Source of the DNA: Luteolibacter luteus
GTDB taxonomy: Bacteria; Verrucomicrobiota; Verrucomicrobiia; Verrucomicrobiales; Akkermansiaceae
Length of the DNA: 64,000 bases
Assembly: GCF_012913485.1 (NCBI RefSeq)
Contig: NZ_CP051774.1
Location: 682,001-746,000, forward strand
Direction: 5' to 3'
The notes beneath the pieces are model-generated. The model was not told where the DNA came from and searched no databases. It saw nothing but the letters and a program-made list of their open reading frames with translations. The translations under genes and the position numbers were made by a program. Of this stretch, positions 26,278 through 34,398 are shown piece by piece (positions within the stretch are counted from its first letter, which is position 1; every line of letters begins with the position of its first letter).

Positions 26278-26311
26278 TTTCGCGCATTTTCGCGTCCTTT
26301 CGCGGTTAAAT
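26278..26311 (+). repeat. Three TTTCGCG heptamers with 10-nt period, ending GCGGTTAAAT
   Basis: TTTCGCG starts at 26278, 26288 and 26298, exactly 10 nt apart, and the last copy runs into GGTTAAAT. It lies in the 135-nt gap after the repeat-protein gene. TTCGCGGTTA recurs at 34376-34385 and a similar period-10 array is at 47491-47520. Confidence 0.55.
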
Positions 26312-26364
26312 TATTCAATCCCGCAGGACCGGAAGCAGCCCTTGATCCTTCACCGGTTGGAACC

Positions 26365-26868
26365 TCAGCCCCCTGCCTCCAGTTGCCCCGCCAGGCGATC
26401 CAGCATGTCCAGCCAGCTCGGATAGGCACCCGTCCGCTTGGCCAATTCTTCCGACACCGTCTGGTGCAGCGTCAGCAGCGTCTTCCCACCGCTTTCCTCT
26501 AGCGTCAGGGTCAGGATCGTCTCATCCGGCCATCCCGGATCATGGCCTGCGGCCGTGGCAGAGATCAGATTGCCCGCGGCATCCGCCATCGAGAGCTTGT
26601 AAACGATTCGCTCCGGCTTGGAGATCTCCAGATACTCGGCCACGCACCAGCATTCGCCGAAGGCGGGATTCCGGATGCAGGAGAGAAATCCCCCGCCCTC
26701 GCGGAAATCGAAGCGCTCGAAGTGGATCTCACAGCCGCGCGGCGCGTGCCACTGCTTGAGATGGTCCAGCTCCGTCCATGCCCTCCACACGAGATCCCGC
26801 GGCACATCGAAGCTGCGGGTGATCAGGACTTCCCTCCCCGCATCGGGTTCAATCAGGTTGCTTTTCAT
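26365..26868 (-). CDS. SRPBCC (AHSA1-like) domain protein
   Basis: A 167-residue single-domain protein. EVLITRSFDVPRDLVWRAWT, LKQWHAPRGCE and a final WLDMLDRLAGQL helix are typical of the activator-of-Hsp90-like START/Bet v1 fold. Such proteins bind hydrophobic ligands; the physiological ligand is usually unknown. The start overlaps the end of the upstream ArsR gene by 20 nt, so the two are translated from one message. The ArsR-SRPBCC pairing is widespread in bacteria. Confidence 0.92.
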   Translation of the reverse strand: MKSNLIEPDAGREVLITRSFDVPRDLVWRAWTELDHLKQWHAPRGCEIHFERFDFREGGGFLSCIRNPAFGECWCVAEYLEISKPERIVYKLSMADAAGNLISATAAGHDPGWPDETILTLTLEESGGKTLLTLHQTVSEELAKRTGAYPSWLDMLDRLAGQLEAGG

Positions 26869-27202
26869 CGTTGTTCTTCAGTTGGTTCAGATAGTCGTCC
26901 AGACGGTCAAAGCTCTCTTCCCAGTGGCGGCGGTAGCTCTCGATCCACGCCTGCGCCTCCTTCATCGGCTCCGCATTCAGCCGCAGCGAGTGGACCCGCC
27001 CGTTCCTTTGCCGGTCGATCAGGCCCGCCTTCTCCAGCACCCCTAGATGCTTGGACACCGCGGGCAGGGACATCTCGTGAGGCTTCGCCAGATCCGTCAC
27101 CCGCAGTTCCCCCCGCGAAAGCTGCTCCAGCATCCGACGCCGCGTCGGATCCGCCAGCGCCGCAAAGGTGCGGTCAAGGTGCTCGGGATTATATTTAACC
27201 AT
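26849..27202 (-). CDS. ArsR-family transcriptional regulator
   Basis: A 117-residue winged helix-turn-helix protein. RTFAALADPTRRRMLEQLS is the diagnostic first helix pair, VTDLAKPHEMSLPAVSKHLG the helix-turn-helix, and HSLRLNAEP the wing. No metal-binding CxC is present, so it belongs to the SdpR-like, non-metal group. It heads a two-gene operon with an SRPBCC protein (20-nt overlap). A perfect palindrome overlaps its own start codon (27193-27212), which suggests strong autorepression. Confidence 0.93.
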   Translation of the reverse strand: MVKYNPEHLDRTFAALADPTRRRMLEQLSRGELRVTDLAKPHEMSLPAVSKHLGVLEKAGLIDRQRNGRVHSLRLNAEPMKEAQAWIESYRRHWEESFDRLDDYLNQLKNNDEKQPD

Positions 27203-27212
27203 TTGGTTAAAT
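27193..27212. promoter_or_regulatory. Probable ArsR autoregulatory operator overlapping the start codon
   Basis: ATTTAACCA and TGGTTAAAT flank a TT centre, a perfect 9-bp inverted repeat. The ATG of the arsR-type gene (27200-27202) lies inside it, so bound repressor would block initiation. Confidence 0.65.
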
Positions 27213-27384
27213 AATCACCGTGAACTCTGGAAAGGCAAGTCGCAAAAAACCGGCAAGCTCCGACCCGCCCGGTTGGTCGGATTGTCTTCCAGCAACGCAG
27301 ATATCAAGCTACCGGATCTTGTCGGCTGGAAACCCGCCAGCAGAGTCGCGCCCGGCCAGAGGGGCTGGACATAAAACCGGAACA

Positions 27385-28155
27385 ATGACGCCTCGCTTCA
27401 CGACTCTTGTTAGGCTTCTTCTTATCCTGGGATTTTGCCACCCCGCAGAGGCCGATGGCGATCGTGAGGCATGGCTTTCCGAGAAGCGGTTGATCATCGA
27501 AAATGTCAGATCGGGAAAAGACGACGAGACTGCGGTGGAAGAACTGGGACGGCTTGTTAGAAGTTTGGGCGGGAAGGAGAAGTCCTTGGGAGACGACGAA
27601 AGGCTACTCTTCCAAGAGGCGGTCGAAACCCTCTCTTCAGATCCCAGCTACGCACAGCATTTCGCTTCCCGAATAGCCAGGATCACCGACGAAGAAATTG
27701 CAAAGACCTGGACTGAACATTCTTCACAGCGGGGGTGGTATTTCCAAACGCTCACGGAACTCCGACGTCCAGAAACCATCAAGATTCTTGGCGAACTCGT
27801 CTTCGACGAACGCGATCCTTGGAAAAGCGAAGACTGGGGCGACGGTGGACGTCCCTACTCCAACTGCTACCATGCTGTTGAGACGCTACATAAGTTAGGA
27901 CTGAGGAATCCTCCGGTAGCTCGCGACTACCCGGATGTCTACGGAGACGTCCGCACCTGGCAGCTCTGGTATGAACAAGTCCGCGCGGGAACTCGCACCT
28001 TCTCCTTCGAGGGTGACGATACCATCTATACCCTCGCTGGTCCCGTGAAGGAATCCCGGGAATCTGGTCCATCACCTGGAAGCAAAGTCGCTCCACCTCC
28101 CGCGGACCCAATGGAGAAATCTTCCGGAGGGAAGCTAGCCTTGGCAGCGATCTGA
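27385..28155 (+). CDS. Exported protein, apparently truncated before its membrane anchor
   Basis: A 256-residue protein of unknown function with a signal peptide (about 1-24, TTLVRLLLILGFCHPAEA). The middle is helical, and the last part is Pro/Ser-rich. The annotated end is TGA at 28153, right after KLALAAI. The same frame continues without a stop for 19 codons to TGA at 28213, encoding AFLTLLALLFTTLRKSRAA, a hydrophobic helix with a basic tail. Without the first stop, LALAAI and AFLTLLALLFTT would join into one membrane helix, so the gene seems to have lost a C-terminal anchor. ATG at 27385 begins the signal peptide. Confidence 0.75.
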   Translation: MTPRFTTLVRLLLILGFCHPAEADGDREAWLSEKRLIIENVRSGKDDETAVEELGRLVRSLGGKEKSLGDDERLLFQEAVETLSSDPSYAQHFASRIARITDEEIAKTWTEHSSQRGWYFQTLTELRRPETIKILGELVFDERDPWKSEDWGDGGRPYSNCYHAVETLHKLGLRNPPVARDYPDVYGDVRTWQLWYEQVRAGTRTFSFEGDDTIYTLAGPVKESRESGPSPGSKVAPPPADPMEKSSGGKLALAAI

Positions 28156-28215
28156 GCTTTTCTCACCCTTCTCGCCCTGCTCTTCACGACCTTGAGGAAA
28201 TCCAGGGCTGCTTGA

Positions 28216-28532
28216 CTGCTCGAAGACCACCCTCGCTGGCAGTAGAACGCGACCTCGGGACCTGCCAGGCTCGGCAAGAACATGCCCCTAACCCGCACCT
28301 CACCCCGACCAAGCAGCCCCCTTTGGCGAAGACCCTGTCAACAGCCAATTCACCGCCATTCCCGGACCGCCTGTTAATTTTCCTGTTTTAACAGGCGAAA
28401 CAGGCCCGAATTACCAGTGGTCCCCGCCCCGCACCCTCCCCGGTCTCGCGTTTGCACCCTCCAGCACAAGCTGCTTGGCAGAAAGCAAAACCCGGTGCTG
28501 ACAAACGCCCCGGACCCCCTACCCTCCCGGGC
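28216..28532. other. Intergenic gap upstream of dnaX
   Basis: 317 nt with no ORF I can support. It holds the 38-nt nested inverted repeat (28368-28405) and the 12-mer CTGGCAGTAGAA at 28236-28247, which recurs at 49091-49102 a similar distance upstream of the second copy. Confidence 0.5.
28368..28405 (+). repeat. Nested inverted-repeat element, copy A (upstream of dnaX)
   Basis: CGCCTGTTAA (28368-28377) and TTAACAGGCG (28388-28397) form a perfect 10-bp inverted repeat. Interleaved with it, CCTGTTT (28382-28388) can pair with AAACAGG (28398-28404). The two stems share bases, so they exclude each other or form a pseudoknot. The 38-nt element matches copy B (49229-49266) at 33 of 38 positions without gaps. 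Confidence 0.7.
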
Positions 28533-30053
28533 GTGAGCTATCAGGTCTTCGCCCGGAAATACCGCCCGAAAACCTTCGACGACGTGCTCGGCCAAGATCA
28601 CGTCGTGCGGACATTGAAGAACGCCATCGCCCAGAAGCGACTGGCGCATGCATACTTGTTCGTCGGTCCGCGCGGCACGGGGAAGACCTCGACCGCGCGC
28701 ATTCTCGCGAAGGCCCTCAATTGCACCGGAGGTCCCAAGGCGGACTTCGACCCGGATGAGGACATCTGCGTGGAGATTGCAGAAGGCCGCTCGCTCGACG
28801 TGCTGGAGATCGACGGTGCCTCGAACAACGGCGTGGAAGAAGTGCGACAGCTGCGTGAGACGGTACGCTTCGCCCCGGCCCGCGGACAGTTCAAGATCTA
28901 CTACATCGACGAGGTCCACATGCTCACCAACCAGGCCTTCAACGCCCTGTTGAAGACCTTGGAAGAGCCGCCGGAACACGTGAAGTTCATCTTCGCCACC
29001 ACCGAGGCGCATAAGATCCTCCCAACCATCCTTTCCCGCTGCCAACGCTTCGACCTCCGTCCGATCCCGGCGGAAACGATCGCACAGCACCTCCTCCACA
29101 TCGCGAAGGAGGAAAGCGTGAACCTTCACGAGTCCGCCGCATGGGCGATCGCGAAGGGCGCGGACGGCGGCATGCGCGATGCCCAATCGATGATGGACCA
29201 GCTCGTCGCCTTCTGCGGTGACACCATCACCGAGGCAAACGTGCTCGATGTCTTCGGCTTCACCTCGCGGGAAACCGTGGCTTCGGTCATCGCCGCGCTG
29301 CTGGCGCGTGATACCCCCACCGCACTCTCGACGGTGCAGCGTGAGGCGGAAGCGGGCCGCGAACTTTCCCAGCTTCTCGGCGAGCTCATCGGCGCATTGC
29401 GTGCGCTGCTGGTCGCCCGTCTCGACTCCGCCACCGGCGGCGAAGGCATCCCGACGGAAACTTGGCAGGCCTTGCTGGCCGCTGCCGAGAACTACCCGGC
29501 GGAGCGTCTGCTCTCGGTGATCGATGTCTTCGCGGAAACCGAGGGCCGCATGAAGTGGGCGTCCAACAAGCGCCTCCACTTGGAAATCGGCCTGATCAAG
29601 GCTGTCCAAACCCTCGGCGAAGTCCGGCTTTCCGATGTGATCAAGGTGCTCGCCGGAGCCAGCGATCAACTGACCTCGCCAGTCACCATCGCCGCCCCTG
29701 CCGCGGTGGTTCCTGCGGCTGCCGCGCCCATCGAGGCTCCCGCACCGCAGCCGGTCGCGGTCAGCGAACCGCTCGTGGTTCAGGAAACCCCCGTGCCCGT
29801 GGCGAAGGCTCCCGAGCCCGCGCCCGCCCCTTCGGAGCCAGGTCCCGTGCTCTCTCTGGATCAGCTCATCGAACTCGCTCCGGAAGGCCCGGCTCCCGAA
29901 CCGGAACCCGTCATTTCCGAAGCCCCGCCTTGGAAGCCGGAGCCGGTCGCAGAAGAACCACCTGCCCCGAAGGTCGATCCGATGGAGGAATTCTATAAGG
30001 ATCCTCTCATCCAATCTGCTTTGGAAATGTTCGCCGCCACCATCAAGAAGTAG
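28533..30053 (+). CDS. dnaX: DNA polymerase III subunit gamma/tau
   Basis: A 506-residue clamp-loader ATPase. It starts at GTG 28533 with SYQVFARKYRPKTFDDVLGQ, the usual N-terminus. Walker A is GPRGTGKTS, the arginine-finger region is FATTEAHKILPTILSRCQRF, and EIDGASNNGVEE plus YYIDEVHML follow in order. The zinc module is degenerate: only two of the four usual cysteines remain (LNC and DIC), with Asp/Glu at the others. The C-terminal about 120 residues are Pro/Ala/Glu-rich and poorly conserved, ending in a short helix. It is the first gene of a dnaX-ybaB operon (45-nt gap). Confidence 0.95.
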   Translation: MSYQVFARKYRPKTFDDVLGQDHVVRTLKNAIAQKRLAHAYLFVGPRGTGKTSTARILAKALNCTGGPKADFDPDEDICVEIAEGRSLDVLEIDGASNNGVEEVRQLRETVRFAPARGQFKIYYIDEVHMLTNQAFNALLKTLEEPPEHVKFIFATTEAHKILPTILSRCQRFDLRPIPAETIAQHLLHIAKEESVNLHESAAWAIAKGADGGMRDAQSMMDQLVAFCGDTITEANVLDVFGFTSRETVASVIAALLARDTPTALSTVQREAEAGRELSQLLGELIGALRALLVARLDSATGGEGIPTETWQALLAAAENYPAERLLSVIDVFAETEGRMKWASNKRLHLEIGLIKAVQTLGEVRLSDVIKVLAGASDQLTSPVTIAAPAAVVPAAAAPIEAPAPQPVAVSEPLVVQETPVPVAKAPEPAPAPSEPGPVLSLDQLIELAPEGPAPEPEPVISEAPPWKPEPVAEEPPAPKVDPMEEFYKDPLIQSALEMFAATIKK

Positions 30054-30098
30054 GCTGCACCTGATTCCCCTCCCATCACTCTCAATCCGCTACCGCCG

Positions 30099-30401
30099 AT
30101 GAATATCCAGAAACTCATGAAGCAAGCGCAGCAAATGCAGGCCGGCATGGCCGCTGCGCAGGAAGAACTCTCCCGCAAGACCGTCGAAGCCACTGTCGGC
30201 GGCGGCAAGGTCACCGTGGTCGCCACCTGTGCCGGTGACGTGCAGTCGATCAAGATCGACAAGTCCGTCGTCGATCCGGAAGACGTGGATTTCCTTCAGG
30301 ATCTCGTGCTGAAAGGCGTCCAGGAAGCCATCAACAAGGGCAAGGAGGTCTCCGCCACGGAGATGAAGAAATTGACCGGCGGCATGGGCTTGCCCTTCTA
30401 A
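30099..30401 (+). CDS. ybaB: YbaB/EbfC family nucleoid-associated protein
   Basis: A 100-residue DNA-binding protein. It begins MNIQKLMKQAQQMQAGMAAA, continues with VEATVGGGKVTVVA and ends EMKKLTGGMGLPF, all hallmarks of the YbaB/EbfC family. The protein binds DNA as a tweezer-like dimer and modulates nucleoid structure. Its position right after dnaX is the widely conserved arrangement; recR, often third, is absent here and an EEP hydrolase gene follows. Confidence 0.97.
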   Translation: MNIQKLMKQAQQMQAGMAAAQEELSRKTVEATVGGGKVTVVATCAGDVQSIKIDKSVVDPEDVDFLQDLVLKGVQEAINKGKEVSATEMKKLTGGMGLPF

Positions 30402-30431
30402 TCCCGGAACCCCTCCGGCACTCACGGCAAG

Positions 30432-31436
30432 ATGAAGTCCTCCCGCTTCCGCCGCCGCGCCGGATGGTCCCTCGTCGGCTTTTCGCTGCTACTGCACCTG
30501 CTGACAGTCTATGCTTATGCGCGCCAGCCCGCCGGGCTGGCGGCTTTTACAGTGATGCCGATCTGGATCTGGGGCGCCGTCGGCCTCCTTTTCTCGATCA
30601 CTGCGTTCTGGTTCCTGCGCGCTTCACTTTCGCTCGTCGTCACCGGCGTCTGGGCCATGACCATCCTGCTTGGCGCGGATGAAGCCCGGGTCATCGCGAA
30701 CCTGAAGAAGAGCCCGCCGGAACCCGGTCAGGCCGGCTCGGTCGATGGCCGCCCGCTGCTGCGGGTGCTGACGCTGAATTGCAATTACTTCAACTACGGC
30801 GGCGGCGATCCCGATATCGACATCCGTGTCTGGGATCCGGACATCGTGCTGCTGCAAGAAGTCCTGCCTCACCAGGTGAAGCGTGTCGCAGACCGGCTCT
30901 ATCAGGGCCGTGGCGATTACCGTTGTCACCAGACGAATGGCATCGTCACCCGCTGGCGGATCGAGCGGGAGGTGCGCTATCCTCATTACCGCGACCAGCA
31001 GGTCACCGTGAAGAAGCCCGATGGCACCATGATCGAGGTCGTGAATCTTCACTTGGAAAGCGCCGCCACCGACCTGCGCCTCTGGCGGGCGGAATGCTGG
31101 AAAAATCACGAGATCAACCGCGCAGAGCGCGAGAAGGAACTCGGCACCGCCCTCTATGTCCTGGCGGATACCGCCGCGGGCCGGCCTTCCATCGTCGGAG
31201 GTGATTTCAACGCTCCCCCCGGAGATCCCATCCAGCGCCTGCTGAAGGGCGGCTTCGAGGACTCCTTTATCGAAGCCGGCACCGGCTGGGGAAATACCTA
31301 TCAACGCCGCATCCCGGCCCACCGGATCGATCAGATCCATGCGACCCGCCACTTCCGCGCGATCCATTGTTCCGCCGTCACCACCCGTCGCAGCGATCAC
31401 CGCATGGTCGTGGCGGATCTATTGCAGCTGCCGTGA
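30432..31436 (+). CDS. Endonuclease/exonuclease/phosphatase family membrane protein
   Basis: A 334-residue protein with two or three N-terminal membrane helices (about 13-30, 38-58 and 62-83), then an EEP domain facing outward. Visible EEP motifs are VLTLNCNYFN (Asn metal ligand), DIVLLQEVLP (catalytic Glu), VVNLHLESA, IVGGDFNAPPGDP (Asp and Asn) and RIDQIHA followed by RRSDHRMVVADL (final Asp and His). The family cleaves phosphodiester or phosphomonoester bonds. The layout resembles YafD-like proteins. It starts 30 nt after ybaB. Confidence 0.9.
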   Translation: MKSSRFRRRAGWSLVGFSLLLHLLTVYAYARQPAGLAAFTVMPIWIWGAVGLLFSITAFWFLRASLSLVVTGVWAMTILLGADEARVIANLKKSPPEPGQAGSVDGRPLLRVLTLNCNYFNYGGGDPDIDIRVWDPDIVLLQEVLPHQVKRVADRLYQGRGDYRCHQTNGIVTRWRIEREVRYPHYRDQQVTVKKPDGTMIEVVNLHLESAATDLRLWRAECWKNHEINRAEREKELGTALYVLADTAAGRPSIVGGDFNAPPGDPIQRLLKGGFEDSFIEAGTGWGNTYQRRIPAHRIDQIHATRHFRAIHCSAVTTRRSDHRMVVADLLQLP

Positions 31437-31524
31437 ACAGGAGCAGGAATCGATCACGTCTCCAACCTTTCGGCCCGACGGTTTTTCGGCTGTCTCCCCT
31501 GAAGCAGAGTCCTAGTCTCCCGCC

Positions 31525-33258
31525 ATGCCTGTGACCCGCGAACAGATGGCCGCCGTGCTTGAGGAGATTGCCTTGCTCCTGGAGATCCAGGGCGAAAATC
31601 CGTTCAAGGTCCGGGCCTATCGCCAGGGAGCTGAAGTCGTGGAGTCCTACGATGGCGACATCGTGGCGCTCGCCGTGGAGAACAAGCTCGATGGAATCAA
31701 AGGTCTCGGCGAAGCGCTGCGCGACAAGCTGCATGAACTGGCCAGCACCGGCGAACTCGGCTTTCACAAGAAGCTTCGGGAAAGCTACCCGGACTCCTTC
31801 TTCACCCTCTTCCAACTCGATGGCCTCGGCCCGAAGAAAATCGCCGCGCTTCACAAGACACTCGGTGTCGATTCCATCCCCTCGCTCAAGGCTGCGTGCG
31901 AAGCAGGCAGCGTGGCAGGCTTGAGCGGCTTCGGTGCGAAAACGCAGACGAAAATTCTCGAAGCCATTGGACGCATCGAACAAGCAGCAACCGCTTTCCG
32001 TCTCGATGTCGCCACCCTTGCCGCCGAGGAAATCCTCGAAGAACTGCGCAAGCATCCCGACGTGCTCCGGGTTTCCTCCGCGGGCTCGCTACGGCGCTCG
32101 AAGGAAGTCGTGGGCGACCTCGATTTCATCGTGGCAACCAACGATCCTGCCGCACTGACCAAGTTCTTCGGCGCCCTGCCGCAGGCGAAGGAGATCATCG
32201 TGCAAGGCGACACCAAGTGCTCGATCCGCCTGGAAGATGGCCTGCAGTGCGATCTTCGGGCGGTGACCAACGCCCAGTTCCCCTTCGCCCTGCAATACTT
32301 CACCGGGAGCAAGGAACACAACGTCGCGATCCGTTCGCGGGCGTTGAAGCATGGCTGGTCGCTGAACGAATACGGCTTCACCGGCAATGACCTGCCAACG
32401 GTCAATGAAGAGGGCGATATCTACAAGGCCCTCGGACTCGACTTCATTCCCCCCGCCCTCCGCGAGAACCGCGGTGAAATCGAGGCCGCGGATGAAGGCA
32501 AGCTGCCCCGCCTGGTGGAATGGGAGAACCTTCGCGGCACCTTCCACTGCCACACCACGGATTCCGATGGGAAGAACACGCTGAATGCCATGGCAGAGGC
32601 AGCCCAAGAACTAGGACTCCAGTACTTGGGCATCTCCGATCACTCGAAATCCTCTCCCCAAGCCAATGGCCTGAACGAGGTGCGCCTTGCCAAGCAGATC
32701 GATGCGGTCGCCGCGTGGAACAAGGAATTCGGCAGCGCCCAGTTCCGCCTCTTCGCCGGCTCGGAGGTCGACATCCTCAAGGATGGCTCCCTTGATTTTT
32801 CAGACGAGATGCTGTCGTCACTCGATTGGGCCGTGGCCTCGGTCCACAACGCGACCTCGCTGGATGAGGACGAGATGACCAAGCGCATCATTCGCGCGAT
32901 GGAGAATCCCTACGTCACCATGCTCGGCCACATGACCGGCCGTCTCCTGCTACGCCGGGACGCCTACCGGGTGAATCACGAAAAACTGATCGATGCCGCC
33001 GCCGAGACCCGCACTGTCATCGAGCTGAACTGCAATCCGAAGCGCTTCGACATGGACTGGCGCTGGTGGCACCGCGCCCGCGACAAGGGCGTGCTCTGCT
33101 CGATCAACCCGGATGCCCACTCGACCGGCCAGCTTCAATACATCCGCTTCGGAGCCGACGTCGCCCGCAAGGGCTGGCTGCGCCGCGAGGATGTCCTGAA
33201 CACCAAGCCGCTCGCCGAAATGGCAGAGTGGCTGAAGCTACCGAAGGCGAAACGCTAG
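31525..33258 (+). CDS. polX: DNA polymerase/3'-5' exonuclease PolX
   Basis: A 577-residue family X repair polymerase fused to a PHP domain. The N-terminal helix-hairpin-helix region (about 20-140) includes KGLGEALRDKL and DGLGPKKIAAL. The nucleotidyltransferase motif is SAGSLRRSKEVVGDLDFIV, with the two metal-binding Asp residues. The C-terminal PHP domain begins GTFHCHTTDSDG and contains ISDHSKSS, GSEVDILKDG and INPDAHSTGQ, all metal ligands of the 3'-5' exonuclease. It acts in base excision repair. The length is standard for bacterial PolX. Confidence 0.96.
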   Translation: MPVTREQMAAVLEEIALLLEIQGENPFKVRAYRQGAEVVESYDGDIVALAVENKLDGIKGLGEALRDKLHELASTGELGFHKKLRESYPDSFFTLFQLDGLGPKKIAALHKTLGVDSIPSLKAACEAGSVAGLSGFGAKTQTKILEAIGRIEQAATAFRLDVATLAAEEILEELRKHPDVLRVSSAGSLRRSKEVVGDLDFIVATNDPAALTKFFGALPQAKEIIVQGDTKCSIRLEDGLQCDLRAVTNAQFPFALQYFTGSKEHNVAIRSRALKHGWSLNEYGFTGNDLPTVNEEGDIYKALGLDFIPPALRENRGEIEAADEGKLPRLVEWENLRGTFHCHTTDSDGKNTLNAMAEAAQELGLQYLGISDHSKSSPQANGLNEVRLAKQIDAVAAWNKEFGSAQFRLFAGSEVDILKDGSLDFSDEMLSSLDWAVASVHNATSLDEDEMTKRIIRAMENPYVTMLGHMTGRLLLRRDAYRVNHEKLIDAAAETRTVIELNCNPKRFDMDWRWWHRARDKGVLCSINPDAHSTGQLQYIRFGADVARKGWLRREDVLNTKPLAEMAEWLKLPKAKR

Positions 33259-33282
33259 AAGCCTGCGGCAAGGAGCCCGATT

Positions 33283-34332
33283 TCAGGCTCGCTTCGCCAC
33301 ATCCTGCAGCAAGCGCAAGCGATCCAACGCACTGCCATCATCGATGAGACGTCGCGAGATCTCGATGCCGTCGCCGATATCATCGGCCAGACCGCAGCAG
33401 GCAATCGCCGCTCCGGCATTGAGCAGGACCATATCCCGCTTTGGACCGGTGTCCTTGCCGGAAAGGATCGCTTCCAGAATCGCAGCGTTCACCTCGGCAT
33501 CGCCGCCTTGGAGTTCCTCCACCTCGGCATGCTTCATGCCGAAGTCACGGGGACGAACCTCCTCGTCTTCCAGATCTTGATAGAGCCCTGCTTTGCAAAT
33601 GCGGGTCGAGCCCATCAGGCTCAGCTCGTCCACCGAGCGGCCATCACCCGTAGTACCGTGCACCGCCCAGGCGCTCTCGCGGCCGAGGCGCTGGAGAATC
33701 TCGGCAAAGGCCGGGCACATCTCGCGGTCGAAGACACCGACCAGTTGGCACTGCGGCTTCGCTGGATTCATCAGCGGCCCGATCTTGTTGAAGATCGTGC
33801 GCACGCCTTTTTCCGCGAGCTGCTTGCGAACTCCAGCCACCGCCTTGAAGGCAGGATGATAGGCCGGAGCAAAAAGGAAACCGACGCCTGCCTTCTCCAG
33901 ACAATCGCGGAAGCCATCGGGTGGAAGGTCGATGCGGATGTTCAGCGCTTCCAGCACATCCGCTCCGCCGCTCTTCGAAGTGATTCCGCGGTTACCATGC
34001 TTCAGCACTACGGCCCCCGTTGCCGCCACCACGAACATGGCGGTGGTGGAGACATTGAACATGTTCAACTTGTCTCCACCGGTCCCGCAAACATCGATGG
34101 TCGGCCCCTCGAGATCGAGAAGGCCGATATGCGGATCGACGGCGTGTTCGAGGAAGGCCTCGATGAAACCCGCGAGTTCCGCGGGCGTTTCACCCTTGTT
34201 TGAGAGATTCTCGAGGATCGCCGCCTTCTTCTCGTCCGGGGCATTCGGGTCCAGCAGGAGCTCCGCAGCCACCGCGATTTCCCGCGGCGAGAGTTCTTCC
34301 TTCCGTTCCAGATGATGTATCAGCGCGTCCAC
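33283..34332 (-). CDS. trpD: Anthranilate phosphoribosyltransferase
   Basis: A 349-residue enzyme of tryptophan synthesis, joining anthranilate to phosphoribosyl pyrophosphate. The diphosphate-binding motif CGTGGDKLNMFNVST and KHGNRGITSKSGGAD are clear, and FLFAPAYHPA and TIFNKIGPLMNP match the anthranilate channel. I start at GTG 34332 (DALIHHLERKEELSPREIAV), which fits the family N-terminus; TTG 34353 and GTG 34350 are in-frame alternatives. No other trp gene is next to it, so the pathway genes are dispersed. It converges on polX with a 24-nt gap. Confidence 0.96.
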   Translation of the reverse strand: MDALIHHLERKEELSPREIAVAAELLLDPNAPDEKKAAILENLSNKGETPAELAGFIEAFLEHAVDPHIGLLDLEGPTIDVCGTGGDKLNMFNVSTTAMFVVAATGAVVLKHGNRGITSKSGGADVLEALNIRIDLPPDGFRDCLEKAGVGFLFAPAYHPAFKAVAGVRKQLAEKGVRTIFNKIGPLMNPAKPQCQLVGVFDREMCPAFAEILQRLGRESAWAVHGTTGDGRSVDELSLMGSTRICKAGLYQDLEDEEVRPRDFGMKHAEVEELQGGDAEVNAAILEAILSGKDTGPKRDMVLLNAGAAIACCGLADDIGDGIEISRRLIDDGSALDRLRLLQDVAKRA

Positions 34333-34375
34333 TTGGCGCCACTGTAGCACCAATCAGGCCCGTTTTGCCAAGTCA

Positions 34376-34385
34376 TTCGCGGTTA
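34376..34385 (+). repeat. TTCGCGGTTA motif, third occurrence
   Basis: The decamer TTCGCGGTTA, also found at the end of the period-10 array at 26278-26311, lies between trpD and the symporter gene. Upstream spacing here is less regular, so it may be a decayed copy. Confidence 0.3.
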
Positions 34386-34398
34386 TTTCGCCAATTCC

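Noticed and set aside
28374-30014. 546-codon minus-strand frame
   Set aside because: It is antisense to dnaX and encodes a low-complexity Arg/Gly/Asp product with no motif.
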